16,944 bases of DNA from Elusimicrobia bacterium UBA5214 (GTDB taxonomy: Bacteria > Elusimicrobiota > UBA5214), in assembly GCA_002412545.1 (NCBI GenBank), contig DHVG01000019.1:1-16944 (forward strand), given 5' to 3'. Under the pieces are notes generated by a model that had not been told where the DNA came from, did no database searches, and saw only the letters and a list, made by a program, of their open reading frames with translations. Both the position numbers and the translations under genes were made by a program. Below are positions 1 to 7,084 of this stretch, piece after piece; the stretch's first letter is position 1; each line of letters opens with the position of its first letter.

Positions 1-21
1 CACAAGACTATTGACACTACC
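1..21 (+). repeat. Left copy of a 21-bp terminal inverted repeat
   Basis: The first 21 bases (starting CACAAGACTATT and ending CACTACC) recur exactly, in inverse orientation, at 16923-16943. The similarity goes on past one inserted base, with TCTTG here and CTCTTG in the other copy. The repeat holds a TTGACA hexamer at 11-16 that points into the window. Two further TTGACA hexamers follow at 24-29 and 38-43. It may be the edge of a multi-copy element where an assembly broke. Confidence 0.85.
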
Positions 22-37
22 TCTTGACAATCAAAAG

Positions 38-66
38 TTGACAAACTGCTAATTTGGTATTAAAAT
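38..66 (+). promoter_or_regulatory. Sigma-70-type promoter of the chemoreceptor gene
   Basis: A perfect TTGACA (38-43) is separated by 17 bp from TAAAAT (61-66). Transcription would start near 73 and leave an untranslated leader of about 97 nt before the MCP start. The leader holds a tandem 9-bp repeat, ATAAATACA twice at 86-103. Two extra TTGACA hexamers lie upstream at 11-16 and 24-29 (13- and 14-bp steps), neither with a good -10 partner. I saw no flagellar sigma-28-type promoter. Confidence 0.65.
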
Positions 67-169
67 ATACAAACTTTGGGTATTGATAAATACAATAAAT
101 ACAATTTGAAAATATAACGGTAGCAAGTAAAAAAAGTTAAGAAAACTAAAATGGTAATTGGAGGAAAAA

Positions 170-1483
170 ATGAAATTTAATCCGAAGATGAAAAAGGTCT
201 TCACTACTTTAACCGTTACGATTACGGCAATGGCGATACTTGTGGGAGCGATGAGCATAGTCATTGTTTCCTTGACCGAGTTGAAGAGTGGTGAAAAGGA
301 ATGGTTGGATAAAGTGCAAAAAGGTAAGTTGGTTGATTTCGTCCAGCATAAGATACGGAGAACGGCAGTAATCCAGGTGGTGATATTTATCTTTGGGATG
401 TCCATCTTTGGTTATTCTTTTTTGCAAAGAACTTTGAATCGGGTTCTCAGTGCCGAGAGAAAAAGTCGCACCGATTTTTCAGTTGTATTTCCCCAAGCAC
501 GGGTTTACGAATTTGCTGAAATGAGCAAAGCGCTCCAGAATATCACCAACTATCATTTGGAAATTTCTCAGATTTCTTCACGGATTGCTCGGGGTGACTT
601 AACGGTTGAGGTGCGTCCCTCCGGACCGAAAGATATTTTCGGCAATATTTTTAAGGAGATGTGTATCAATTTACGGAATTTAGTTAGTGAGGCGAATTCA
701 GTAGCGATGAAACTTGCCGATGCCGCAAAAAGTTTTACTGCGGTTACTGACCAGTCAACGCAGACGATGACTCAGTTGGCGAACAGTATTTCGCAGATAG
801 CCCAAACCGCAACTCAAGTATCACAGTCAGTGCAGGATGCTTCGCTTAATTCTAATCAGACATTATTATTGGCACAAACAGGTGAAGATGCTCTAAAAAA
901 GGCGGCAAACAAGATGTCGGCAATTAGTTCAACTACTGAGATTACCTCTGAAGCGATTGAAGAACTCGGTGAAATTTCTGGACAAATCGGTGATATTGTG
1001 AAAGTGATTACCCGTATTGCTGACCAGACCAATTTGCTTGCTTTAAATGCGGCAATTGAAGCGGCACGTGCTGGTGAAGCCGGGAGAGGTTTTGCGGTAG
1101 TTGCTGATGAGGTAAGAAAACTTGCTGAAGATTCAGCAAACTCAGCAGGGAAGATTTCTGGACTAATTTCCAGGATACAGGAGAAGACGGGCGAAGTGGT
1201 AGAAATGACGGCAGAAACGAATAGAGAAGTGAAGGATGGTGTAATTACCGTTTCAGAGTCGGAGAAGAAATTTTCCGAGATAATGGAGTCAATACGGAAC
1301 ATCAATATTCAAATTGAATCAATAGCAGCAGCAACTGTGGAGACCGCATCATTAACTGAGGAATCTTCATCAGCGAGTGAAGAGCAGGTTGCCGGTATTG
1401 AGGAACTTTCCGCATCTGCACAGAACCTTCTCCAAACTGGTGAACAACTGAAAGATTTGGTGTCCAGGTTTAAAGTAGGGTGA
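170..1483 (+). CDS. Methyl-accepting chemotaxis protein with minimal external loop
   Basis: Inner-membrane chemoreceptor of 437 residues that would signal to CheA/CheW. Two hydrophobic segments (about 11-34 and 65-84) enclose a loop of only some 30 residues, so there is no room for a usual periplasmic ligand-binding domain. A HAMP-like linker follows (about 130-178), then a long cytoplasmic coiled-coil hairpin. The conserved signalling tip is around residues 283-319, including NLLALNAAIEAARAGEAGRG and FAVVADEVRKLAE. The C-terminus (VSRFKVG) has no NWETF-type CheR tether. The ATG at 170 is chosen because a strong GGAGG lies 5 bases before it; an in-frame TTG at 158 would overlap that site. This is the only plus-strand gene. 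It converges on the GH57 gene with 22 bp between stops and has its own promoter. The ligand is unknown; it may sense through the membrane, HAMP region or a partner protein. Confidence 0.95.
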   Translation: MKFNPKMKKVFTTLTVTITAMAILVGAMSIVIVSLTELKSGEKEWLDKVQKGKLVDFVQHKIRRTAVIQVVIFIFGMSIFGYSFLQRTLNRVLSAERKSRTDFSVVFPQARVYEFAEMSKALQNITNYHLEISQISSRIARGDLTVEVRPSGPKDIFGNIFKEMCINLRNLVSEANSVAMKLADAAKSFTAVTDQSTQTMTQLANSISQIAQTATQVSQSVQDASLNSNQTLLLAQTGEDALKKAANKMSAISSTTEITSEAIEELGEISGQIGDIVKVITRIADQTNLLALNAAIEAARAGEAGRGFAVVADEVRKLAEDSANSAGKISGLISRIQEKTGEVVEMTAETNREVKDGVITVSESEKKFSEIMESIRNINIQIESIAAATVETASLTEESSSASEEQVAGIEELSASAQNLLQTGEQLKDLVSRFKVG

Positions 1484-1505
1484 AAGAAGAAGACAAGCCT
1501 TGGTT

Positions 1506-3764
1506 TTAAACTGTCCATGTTTGGAGAAGATATTCTTGGCTAGGTTTTTTGACGATTACACTACCTAAATAAGGCCAGCGCTCAATTTCAATCCCACCGC
1601 GTTCAATAACTACTGCGAATTCAATAAGTAATTGATTAGCGGTTTGTCCGGACTTCGTAGCTACTCCCGTGGAGTAGGCTTGGTTAGGAGTAGTTTGTGA
1701 ACTATGCAGAAGGAGCTGCATTTCATTTGTTTCTAAGATTCGGAAGGGCAGGGATAGTTCAATAACTTTATCCGCGACTACCGGGAAGGTGGCAAGAGAA
1801 AAGGTAGTTTCTTCTTTAATGCAGATAAGTTCACCTTGTTTTTTTTCTAAATTTAATCTTGCTTCACAATTTGCTGGTTGAAGAAAAACAATCTTGAAAA
1901 ATATTCTTTCTTCACCGATAATTTCTTCTGAGATTAACTGGTTCAAAGGGATTTGTGTATCCAAACGAAGATAAAGATTTTCCCAGTCAAACCCGTAATA
2001 AAAAGATTGAAGGATACTTTCTGCCTGATGCATTGTTCCCCCCGCATAGCCAGCTTGATAGAATCCAGCACTGCGCCATTCAAAATAACTAGTAACTTTA
2101 CCATCAATGGTGGGAGTAAAAAGGTCCACTGGTTCAACTAAAGGTTTACGTTTCTCTCTTCCTTTGATGGCTAAATGCAGCCATTCGGGTATTTTTTCAT
2201 TTATACTTTCGTATACATTCATTAAGTGCTTTCGGAAAAGGTTGTCAAATATTTCTTCCTGGAAAGAGACGAATTCGTCACCATACCACCAGAACCAGTC
2301 TGAACCTTCAGCAATGTAAATTGATTCCCATGCGAGATGAGTATCAGTTTGCGGATTTTCATTATGGTAATCGGTTAGTGCTTGCCGTGTTTTTGCTAAA
2401 TATTCCCAACCTAAGCGGTCTTCCGGATGGGCGGACCAAATGTTAAAATTAGCATTAATCCATGAACCCGGCCAGAGTGTATTTAATTTTTCGCGGTAGG
2501 TATTCTTTTCTAAATATTCACCAATTCTTACCGTCTCAATTTGTGGATTTTTGGAAAGCGCATCATAAAGTTCAGCAAGGAACTGCTCACCGTCATTGGG
2601 ATAAAATTCCCAGCAGTTTTCACCATCAAGAATAATCGTTACCAAGCGTTCGCCGGGGAGATGTTTTGTTTGTTCGTTGATATTTTCTATACGACGGATA
2701 AAGTCTTTTACTGCTTCTTTGTAATCCCAACGATGATAGACGAAACCAATCAGGTCAGAAAGAATATGGTCACGAAAAACAAGGTCAATAGTTTTGCTCT
2801 CTTTCTCAATTTGATAAATTGAATAAAGGGGTAAACGAGTTTTAGGTCGTTCTTTTAGAGAACGAAAAAGTATTTCTTCGTCGGTAGCGAACCATTTTAT
2901 TCCTTGATTGATTAGTAAAGGAACGATTTCTTCGGAGACCGAACCTTCTGCTGGCCAGAGCCCCTTTGGTTTTTGGTTAAAAATTTTTTCATAATAGTTA
3001 ATCGCTTTAGTTAGTTGTGTCTCTCCATCTTCGGGGTAATGAATTTCGTTTGGAGGAAATCTTATCCCGGGTGAAGATTTAGCCGCAATTTTTAAGTTAT
3101 AAACCAAAGGTAAAATTGGATGATAGAATGGAGAGACGGTAACTTCAATCTGCCCTCTTTCTTGAACTTCTTTATATTTTTTTACAATTTTACTACAGAT
3201 TTCACGTTGTTTATTAATCAGAGCAATTTTATCTTCCTCAGTAAAATTTTTACCTTTAGCAAAAAGTTCTTTTACCAAGGGGTCGTTTTTTTTCCAGTAA
3301 GAATCCATCCAGGAGAGATTAAACCAGACCTGTAAATCACGGTAGTCCTGTTCACGAAAATAAATTTGGATTCGTTTTAATTCTTTGAGTACGGTATGGC
3401 GTCCCCTTTTTTCTAATAATTCCCGATAGCGTGGATATGGTTTAATCATATTATCCCAGTTGACCATAAAAAAATTATGGAGGACGAATATATGCTCATC
3501 TTCAGTTAATTCTTTTGCTGGTTTTAAGGTTAATTCCAAAAATTGGTCAGTTGCTCCACCTCGTGCATAATCTTCAAGTTGGACTAAAAGTGAAGGGACA
3601 AGATTAAAATTAAGTTTAATCTTCGGGAATTGGTCAAGAATCGCTACCATATCATAATAATCCTTTGTAGCGTGTAATCTCACCCAAGGTAAGGCATATT
3701 GACCAGTTGAGAGGTCTTTATAGAAAGGTTGATGTTGATGCCAGAGAAAAGCAAGTTTAATCAT
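1506..3764 (-). CDS. Glycoside hydrolase family 57 (alpha-amylase/glucanotransferase type)
   Basis: Protein of 752 residues without a signal peptide, so probably cytoplasmic and acting on alpha-glucans such as glycogen or maltodextrins. The five GH57 regions are visible: HQHQP (9-13), VSPFYHPILPL (210-220), GLWPAEGSVS (268-277) with probable nucleophile E273, IILDGENCWE (377-386) with probable acid/base D380, and EGSDWFWWYGDEF (486-498). Residues from about 545 on form an extra C-terminal region with beta-rich character, possibly carbohydrate-binding or DOMON-like. The family covers alpha-amylase, 4-alpha-glucanotransferase, amylopullulanase and branching enzyme, and the sequence alone does not decide which. 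Its ATG overlaps the stop of the upstream TPR gene by 4 bp (ATGA), so translation is probably coupled. A palindrome lies in the C-terminal coding part (1661-1677). Confidence 0.92.
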   Translation of the reverse strand: MIKLAFLWHQHQPFYKDLSTGQYALPWVRLHATKDYYDMVAILDQFPKIKLNFNLVPSLLVQLEDYARGGATDQFLELTLKPAKELTEDEHIFVLHNFFMVNWDNMIKPYPRYRELLEKRGRHTVLKELKRIQIYFREQDYRDLQVWFNLSWMDSYWKKNDPLVKELFAKGKNFTEEDKIALINKQREICSKIVKKYKEVQERGQIEVTVSPFYHPILPLVYNLKIAAKSSPGIRFPPNEIHYPEDGETQLTKAINYYEKIFNQKPKGLWPAEGSVSEEIVPLLINQGIKWFATDEEILFRSLKERPKTRLPLYSIYQIEKESKTIDLVFRDHILSDLIGFVYHRWDYKEAVKDFIRRIENINEQTKHLPGERLVTIILDGENCWEFYPNDGEQFLAELYDALSKNPQIETVRIGEYLEKNTYREKLNTLWPGSWINANFNIWSAHPEDRLGWEYLAKTRQALTDYHNENPQTDTHLAWESIYIAEGSDWFWWYGDEFVSFQEEIFDNLFRKHLMNVYESINEKIPEWLHLAIKGREKRKPLVEPVDLFTPTIDGKVTSYFEWRSAGFYQAGYAGGTMHQAESILQSFYYGFDWENLYLRLDTQIPLNQLISEEIIGEERIFFKIVFLQPANCEARLNLEKKQGELICIKEETTFSLATFPVVADKVIELSLPFRILETNEMQLLLHSSQTTPNQAYSTGVATKSGQTANQLLIEFAVVIERGGIEIERWPYLGSVIVKKPSQEYLLQTWTV
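1661..1677. repeat. Palindrome inside the GH57 coding sequence
   Basis: CTACTCC, loop CGT, GGAGTAG: a perfect 7-bp inverted repeat, extendable by AG/CT with one bulge. A GTCCGGAC palindrome lies just beside it at 1646-1653. It encodes part of the loop around residues 695-705 in the variable C-terminal region. It may be a small in-frame palindromic insertion; it could also be chance. Confidence 0.4.
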
Positions 3765-4423
3765 TGTAGCATTTTAAGATGAATTTCCGCAATTTTTTGC
3801 CAGTTACTTCCGGGATAAGAAGTAACCACTTTATTATAAGTATTTATTGCTTCGTTTTTCTGTCCACTAATTTGATAACATCTTCCTAAGGATAGATACA
3901 CTTCTGGAGTTAGGAAATGTTCAGGAAATTTGTTCACAAATTCCTGATATATATTGATTGCTTCTAAATACTTATTTTCACTTTCCAAACTTGTTCCTAA
4001 ACCAAGATAGGCTAAAGGAAGAAGTAATCTCTTTTTCCGGTATTTTTGAAGAAAATTCTGATAAGTTTGGCTTGCTTCGGTATATTTTTTTTGTTGATAA
4101 AGTGTCTCGGCTTTATAAAATAAAGCATAACTGGTAGCTTTTGCCCGTGGGTAACGCTGAATTATTTCGTTGTAAAGATTGATTGCTTGGTCGGATAGAT
4201 TGCGCTGTTGATGTGCTTGAGCAAATGATAATCTTTCCCAAGCACGAGTATCAATTTTTTTTAAGTGATAAAAAAAATAAACTCCTAAACCAACGACAAT
4301 AACTAAGGTAGCAATGATACTCAAAGCAGTTTCCCGATGGGCTAATATCCAGGGGATAATCTTAGTGACAAAATTACTTAGAGGTTCTTTTTTTAGTTCT
4401 TTTCTTACCCACGCTTTTGGCAT
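3761..4423 (-). CDS. Membrane-anchored TPR protein (YfgM/TPR_21-like)
   Basis: Protein of 220 residues with a basic N-terminus, one membrane helix (about 32-52, ALSIIATLVIVVGLGVYFFY) and then about four tetratricopeptide units (roughly 61-92, 97-130, 134-167 and 174-205). These show the usual spacing of A/Y/G positions, for example EAINIYQEFVNKFP and EAINTYNKVVTSYP. The layout, with a cytoplasmic tail, one helix and external TPRs, resembles YfgM-type proteins that assist periplasmic folding or envelope assembly. The role here is inferred only. The stop overlaps the GH57 start (ATGA). The gap to the upstream PHP gene is filled by a hairpin repeat. Only a weak AGG lies before the ATG. Confidence 0.8.
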   Translation of the reverse strand: MPKAWVRKELKKEPLSNFVTKIIPWILAHRETALSIIATLVIVVGLGVYFFYHLKKIDTRAWERLSFAQAHQQRNLSDQAINLYNEIIQRYPRAKATSYALFYKAETLYQQKKYTEASQTYQNFLQKYRKKRLLLPLAYLGLGTSLESENKYLEAINIYQEFVNKFPEHFLTPEVYLSLGRCYQISGQKNEAINTYNKVVTSYPGSNWQKIAEIHLKMLQ

Positions 4424-4435
4424 TTTTTAAACCTA

Positions 4436-4513
4436 CGGATTCAAACAGATTTTGGCGGATTCATACAGATTAATTTGTTATCTGTTTACATCCGTTGTAA
4501 TCCGTTTGAATCG
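4436..4513. repeat. Imperfect hairpin built of about 10-bp units
   Basis: Arm 1 (4436-4472) is made of units such as CGGATTCAAA, CAGATTTTGG, CGGATTCATA and CAGATTAATT. Arm 2 (4479-4513) is its imperfect reverse complement, with units TTTACATCCG and TTGTAATCCG. The element spans the TPR/PHP boundary, and arm 2 encodes the last 11 residues and the stop of the PHP protein. Related elements lie near 8502-8590, 13238-13316 and 14351-14438. Confidence 0.75.
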
Positions 4514-5158
4514 AATTATTTCTTTTGCGTTGCTTTGTATTTCTAAAAAATCTTTTTCATTTAGGTTGATTTTTTTAAGTATATTTTTTGCTTCCTCATC
4601 GGAGATGAGGTCTTCCGGTTTATGAGTATCAGTATTGAGGATAAGTTTTGCACCAATTTTCTTAGCCAATTTTGAGAGATAACCATTAGTTATACAATGA
4701 TTCTTTCGTGAAGTAAGTTCTAAGTAGACATTATTCTTTTTTGCTAATTGACAATCTTCTTCACTAATTAATCCCGGATGAGCAAGAATGTCCACCTTGG
4801 CTAAAATCGCTGCCCGGTTAGTTCCTTTAGGAACTGGTTCAGCAGTAGTTTCACCGTGGACAATAATAATTTTTATCCCCCCATCTTGCCGATAGGATTT
4901 GACTTTCCTGACTGCCTGGGCAATTAGATTTGGTGGCACATAAGTTAATTCAACTCCGGGAAGGACTTCAATTTTATATTCCCGAGTAAGAATTTTTGCA
5001 ATTTTTATTGTCCGGGGAATAATGAAGTCTAAGTTAGAAAAATCGGTATGGTCAGTTAGAGCAATCGTTTGATAACCTTTAACTTTTGCCCGCCAAACCA
5101 GTTCACTGGGTAAGAGTTCGCCGTCAGAAAATAAAGTGTGCGTATGTAAATCAATCAT
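4478..5158 (-). CDS. PHP-domain phosphoesterase
   Basis: Protein of 226 residues, a single PHP domain as in histidinol phosphatase and the polymerase/exonuclease-associated PHP proteins. It probably hydrolyses phosphoesters with a cluster of metal ions. Ligand motifs are present in order: H5/H7 (DLHTHT), D12, D36/H37 (LTDHTD), E70 (PGVE), H101, H127 (LAHPG) and D176/H179 (NTDTHKPED). The set looks complete, so the enzyme should be active; the substrate is unknown. The start is 6 bp after the sensor-kinase stop, with a GGGAG in the kinase 3' end about 11 bases ahead, which suggests co-transcription. The final residues RFKRITTDVNR and the stop codon are encoded by one arm of a hairpin repeat, so the natural C-terminus probably lies earlier and was extended by the repeat. 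Confidence 0.85.
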   Translation of the reverse strand: MIDLHTHTLFSDGELLPSELVWRAKVKGYQTIALTDHTDFSNLDFIIPRTIKIAKILTREYKIEVLPGVELTYVPPNLIAQAVRKVKSYRQDGGIKIIIVHGETTAEPVPKGTNRAAILAKVDILAHPGLISEEDCQLAKKNNVYLELTSRKNHCITNGYLSKLAKKIGAKLILNTDTHKPEDLISDEEAKNILKKINLNEKDFLEIQSNAKEIIRFKRITTDVNR

Positions 5159-5164
5159 CAGAAT

Positions 5165-6733
5165 TTATACTCCCGGGAAAAGAATAACAAATTTTGCTCC
5201 TTTATCTTCCCCTTCACTCTCGGCATAAATTTTACCATTATGTTTTTCAATAATTCCATACACAACTGATAGACCCAGCCCAGTTCCTTTGCCCACTTCT
5301 TTGGTAGTAAAAAAAGGCTCAAAGAGATGGTTTAAAATTTCTTTTTTCATCCCTATTCCGGTATCCGCGAAAGAAATTTCTACCATTTTTGCATAAGGTG
5401 GCGGATGATTTTCGGTTAATCTTGTGGAAATAGTTAAAGTACCACCTTTAGGCATTGCTTCCTGAGCATTCATAATTATATTTAAGAAAACCTGTTGCAT
5501 TTGTGGAATACTGATATTTACTAAGGGTAAATTTTGAGCATAATTTTTTACAATTTGAATATTCTGGAGAGATGCAGTATGTCCATAAAGTTCTAAAGTT
5601 TTATCAATTATTTCGTTTATATTTCTTTTCTCAAAAACGTATTCTTTTTGGCGCGAAAATTCTAATAAATTAGCAACAATTCTTTTGCAGCGTTGTGCTG
5701 ATTCTTCAATAACTTTCATATCTTTATACATTTGTGCATCTTTAGGGATTTCAGTAAGGAGCAACTGAGCATAGCCGATTACTCCAGTTAACGGGTTGTT
5801 CAACTCATGGGCTACACCAGCCGCCATTCTGCCTAAGGAATTCATTTTTTCTATCTGGACAAGACTATTTTGTGTTTTCTGTAAATCTTCTGCCATTTTA
5901 TTGAACGCTTGGGCTAATTGACCAATTTCATCTATTCTTTTTGTCTCTAATCTTTTCGTCAAATTACCGGAAGCAATTTCTTTTGCCATTTCCGCCATTT
6001 TTTGAATCGGTCTGGATATTACAATTGGAACCAAAATGAAATCCAAGAAAAAAATAATTGCAAGAAAAGAAGTTACAAAGATTATAATCAACTGGGTCAT
6101 CCTTTTCCGAAGATAGATATCTGTTTCTTTTAAGGATATACTTGAGGATAGGGCAGCAATTACTTCACCGGGTTCTGCCCGGTGGCAATCCGGACAATTG
6201 TTTATTGCTACTACCGGCATAATATATTTTGTGACATGATACCCTTCGGAGTCATGTTCTATGACTTTTACTTCTTCACCTTTTTCTAATACTTTCTTTT
6301 CATAAGATGTAATTTCTTGTTTTTCTTTAGGGAACTGTCTTTGTAGCGATTCACCACGAATAATTCTTATCTCTTTAAGTTTTTCTTTTTCTAATTCAAT
6401 CATTCGCACTTCAGGATGACATTTTGTGCAGGATGTTCTTATATTTTCCCGGTCAGTAATATCACCATGCTCAATTTCTTCAATTAGTGTTTCTAAATAT
6501 TTTTGGTCTCCTTTTTCCATTGCGCGGTATAAAGTATCAAAAACCATTGTGCTAATTTGTGTTGCTCTCAACATTGACTTATTTCTTTCCTCTTTAATCT
6601 CATGGGAAATGATAAAACGACTAATCGCAATCCCAAATACAGCCATAGAAATTGATATAACAAGAATGCCCTTATGAGCTAAGTGCCTCCGATAAATTCT
6701 TAGAGGGTTAATTTTTTCAAAAAATTTTTTCAT
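5165..6733 (-). CDS. Sensor histidine kinase with di-haem c-type sensor domain
   Basis: Membrane histidine kinase of 522 residues. TM1 is about 22-43 and TM2 about 213-238; the region between them should lie outside the cytoplasm. It contains two CxxCH motifs, C102-H106 (CTKCH) and C180-H184 (CPDCH). The second, followed by AEPGEVIAALSSSISL, resembles the DUF3365/Tll0287-like haem domain. A HAMP domain (about 237-289) follows. HisKA carries the phospho-accepting H309 in AGVAHELNNPL. The ATPase has an N-box (NIIMNAQEAMP, 418-428), G1 (DTGIGM, 457-462), F-box (FEPFFTTK, 471-478) and G2 (GKGTGLGLS, 481-489). All catalytic elements are intact. No receiver domain or response regulator is in the window. 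Covalent haem would make it a redox, NO or O2 sensor (inference). The ATG has no clear Shine-Dalgarno; the downstream PHP gene starts 6 bp after its stop. Confidence 0.93.
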   Translation of the reverse strand: MKKFFEKINPLRIYRRHLAHKGILVISISMAVFGIAISRFIISHEIKEERNKSMLRATQISTMVFDTLYRAMEKGDQKYLETLIEEIEHGDITDRENIRTSCTKCHPEVRMIELEKEKLKEIRIIRGESLQRQFPKEKQEITSYEKKVLEKGEEVKVIEHDSEGYHVTKYIMPVVAINNCPDCHRAEPGEVIAALSSSISLKETDIYLRKRMTQLIIIFVTSFLAIIFFLDFILVPIVISRPIQKMAEMAKEIASGNLTKRLETKRIDEIGQLAQAFNKMAEDLQKTQNSLVQIEKMNSLGRMAAGVAHELNNPLTGVIGYAQLLLTEIPKDAQMYKDMKVIEESAQRCKRIVANLLEFSRQKEYVFEKRNINEIIDKTLELYGHTASLQNIQIVKNYAQNLPLVNISIPQMQQVFLNIIMNAQEAMPKGGTLTISTRLTENHPPPYAKMVEISFADTGIGMKKEILNHLFEPFFTTKEVGKGTGLGLSVVYGIIEKHNGKIYAESEGEDKGAKFVILFPGV

Positions 6734-6750
6734 TAATTTTGTTCTTGAAA

Positions 6751-6790
6751 CTACTAATTACTAATCACTTAATCACTAATTACTGATTTC
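6751..6790. repeat. Heptad-period intergenic repeat, TTACTAA type
   Basis: Units CTACTAA and TTACTAA, then an 8-mer TCACTTAA, then TCACTAA and TTACTGA follow one another with a 7-bp period. The array fills the leader directly upstream of the haem kinase start. It belongs with the other 7-bp-period arrays of this window. Confidence 0.7.
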
Positions 6791-6802
6791 AGGTTGCCCT
6801 CG

Positions 6803-6856
6803 GTCCGACCTGCCCGCCGTCCCGATAATTCGGGACTTTGGTAGGCGGGGTCGGAC
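6803..6856. repeat. Nested GC-rich palindromes next to tRNA-Arg
   Basis: Three inverted repeats sit one within another. The outer arms are GTCCGAC (6803-6809) and GTCGGAC (6850-6856). The middle arms are CCCGCC (6813-6818) and GGCGGG (6844-6849). The inner arms are GTCCCGA (6819-6825) and TCGGGAC (6830-6836) around TAAT. The element is far more GC-rich than its surroundings and ends 18 bp from the 3' end of the tRNA-Arg gene. No T-run follows, so a simple terminator is not the best explanation. Confidence 0.8.
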
Positions 6857-6874
6857 AGCCCCGTACCAATCAAA

Positions 6875-6946
6875 TGCCCTTGGCAGGAATCGAACCCGCA
6901 TCTATGGCTTAGGACGCCACAGCTCTATCCATTGAGCTACAAGGGC
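6875..6946 (-). tRNA. tRNA-Arg (anticodon CCU)
   Basis: A 72-nt cloverleaf on the minus strand. The acceptor is GCCCUUG/CAAGGGC with discriminator A. The D-arm stem is GCUC/GAGC, the anticodon stem GUGGC/GCCAU with loop GUCCUAA giving anticodon CCU (reads AGG), and the T-arm GCGGG/CCUGC. CCA is not encoded (TTT follows). It lies between apt and the haem kinase, with a nested palindrome downstream and a heptad array upstream. Confidence 0.93.
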
Positions 6947-6956
6947 GTTTTTAGAA

Positions 6957-7083
6957 AATTCAAAAATCAAAATGCAAAGTTCAAAATTACAACTCAAAAC
7001 TCAAAATTTCTTTTTCTCTTTCTGAATAAAGTTTTGAATTTTACATTGTAATTTGCATTTTGCGTTTTACATTTTGAGTTTAC
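6957..7083. repeat. Pair of heptad-period arrays in inverse orientation
   Basis: At 6957-7006 heptads such as AATTCAA, AAATCAA, AATGCAA and CTCAAAA follow one another, with one 8-mer. At 7032-7083 the complementary type occurs (TTTGCAT, TTTGCGT, TTTACAT, TTTGAGT). The arrays flank a pyrimidine-rich stretch and could fold into a long imperfect AT-rich hairpin. They fill the space between tRNA-Arg and the apt stop. The 351 bases from 6734 to 7084 hold no protein gene: only this pair, the tRNA, the nested palindrome and the array at 6751-6790. Confidence 0.75.
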
Positions 7084-7084
7084 G

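Noticed and set aside
86..103. Tandem ATAAATACA in the MCP leader as an operator
   Set aside because: Only two 9-bp AT-rich copies, no dyad symmetry, and not seen elsewhere in the window; too weak to call.
49..405. Minus-strand reading frame of 118 codons over the start of the MCP gene
   Set aside because: It covers the chemoreceptor promoter, leader and first codons, shows no family motif, and the sense frame is a clear gene.
856..1305. Minus-strand reading frame of 149 codons within the MCP signalling domain
   Set aside because: Rich in S, A and I because it is antisense to the repetitive MCP coiled coil; no independent motif or ribosome binding site.
1484..1505. A possible bidirectional terminator between MCP and GH57
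   Set aside because: The CAAG/CTTG repeat leaves a one-base loop and has only four pairs, so it cannot form a usable stem.
6166..6184. CACCGGG, loop TTCTG, CCCGGTG inside the haem-kinase gene
   Set aside because: A 7-bp inverted repeat, but it encodes HRAEPGE of the conserved second haem motif region, so the protein sequence is enough to explain it.
6734..7084. CRISPR-like spacing in the repeats around tRNA-Arg
   Set aside because: The units are 7 bp in direct succession without spacers, and no cas gene is present anywhere in the window.
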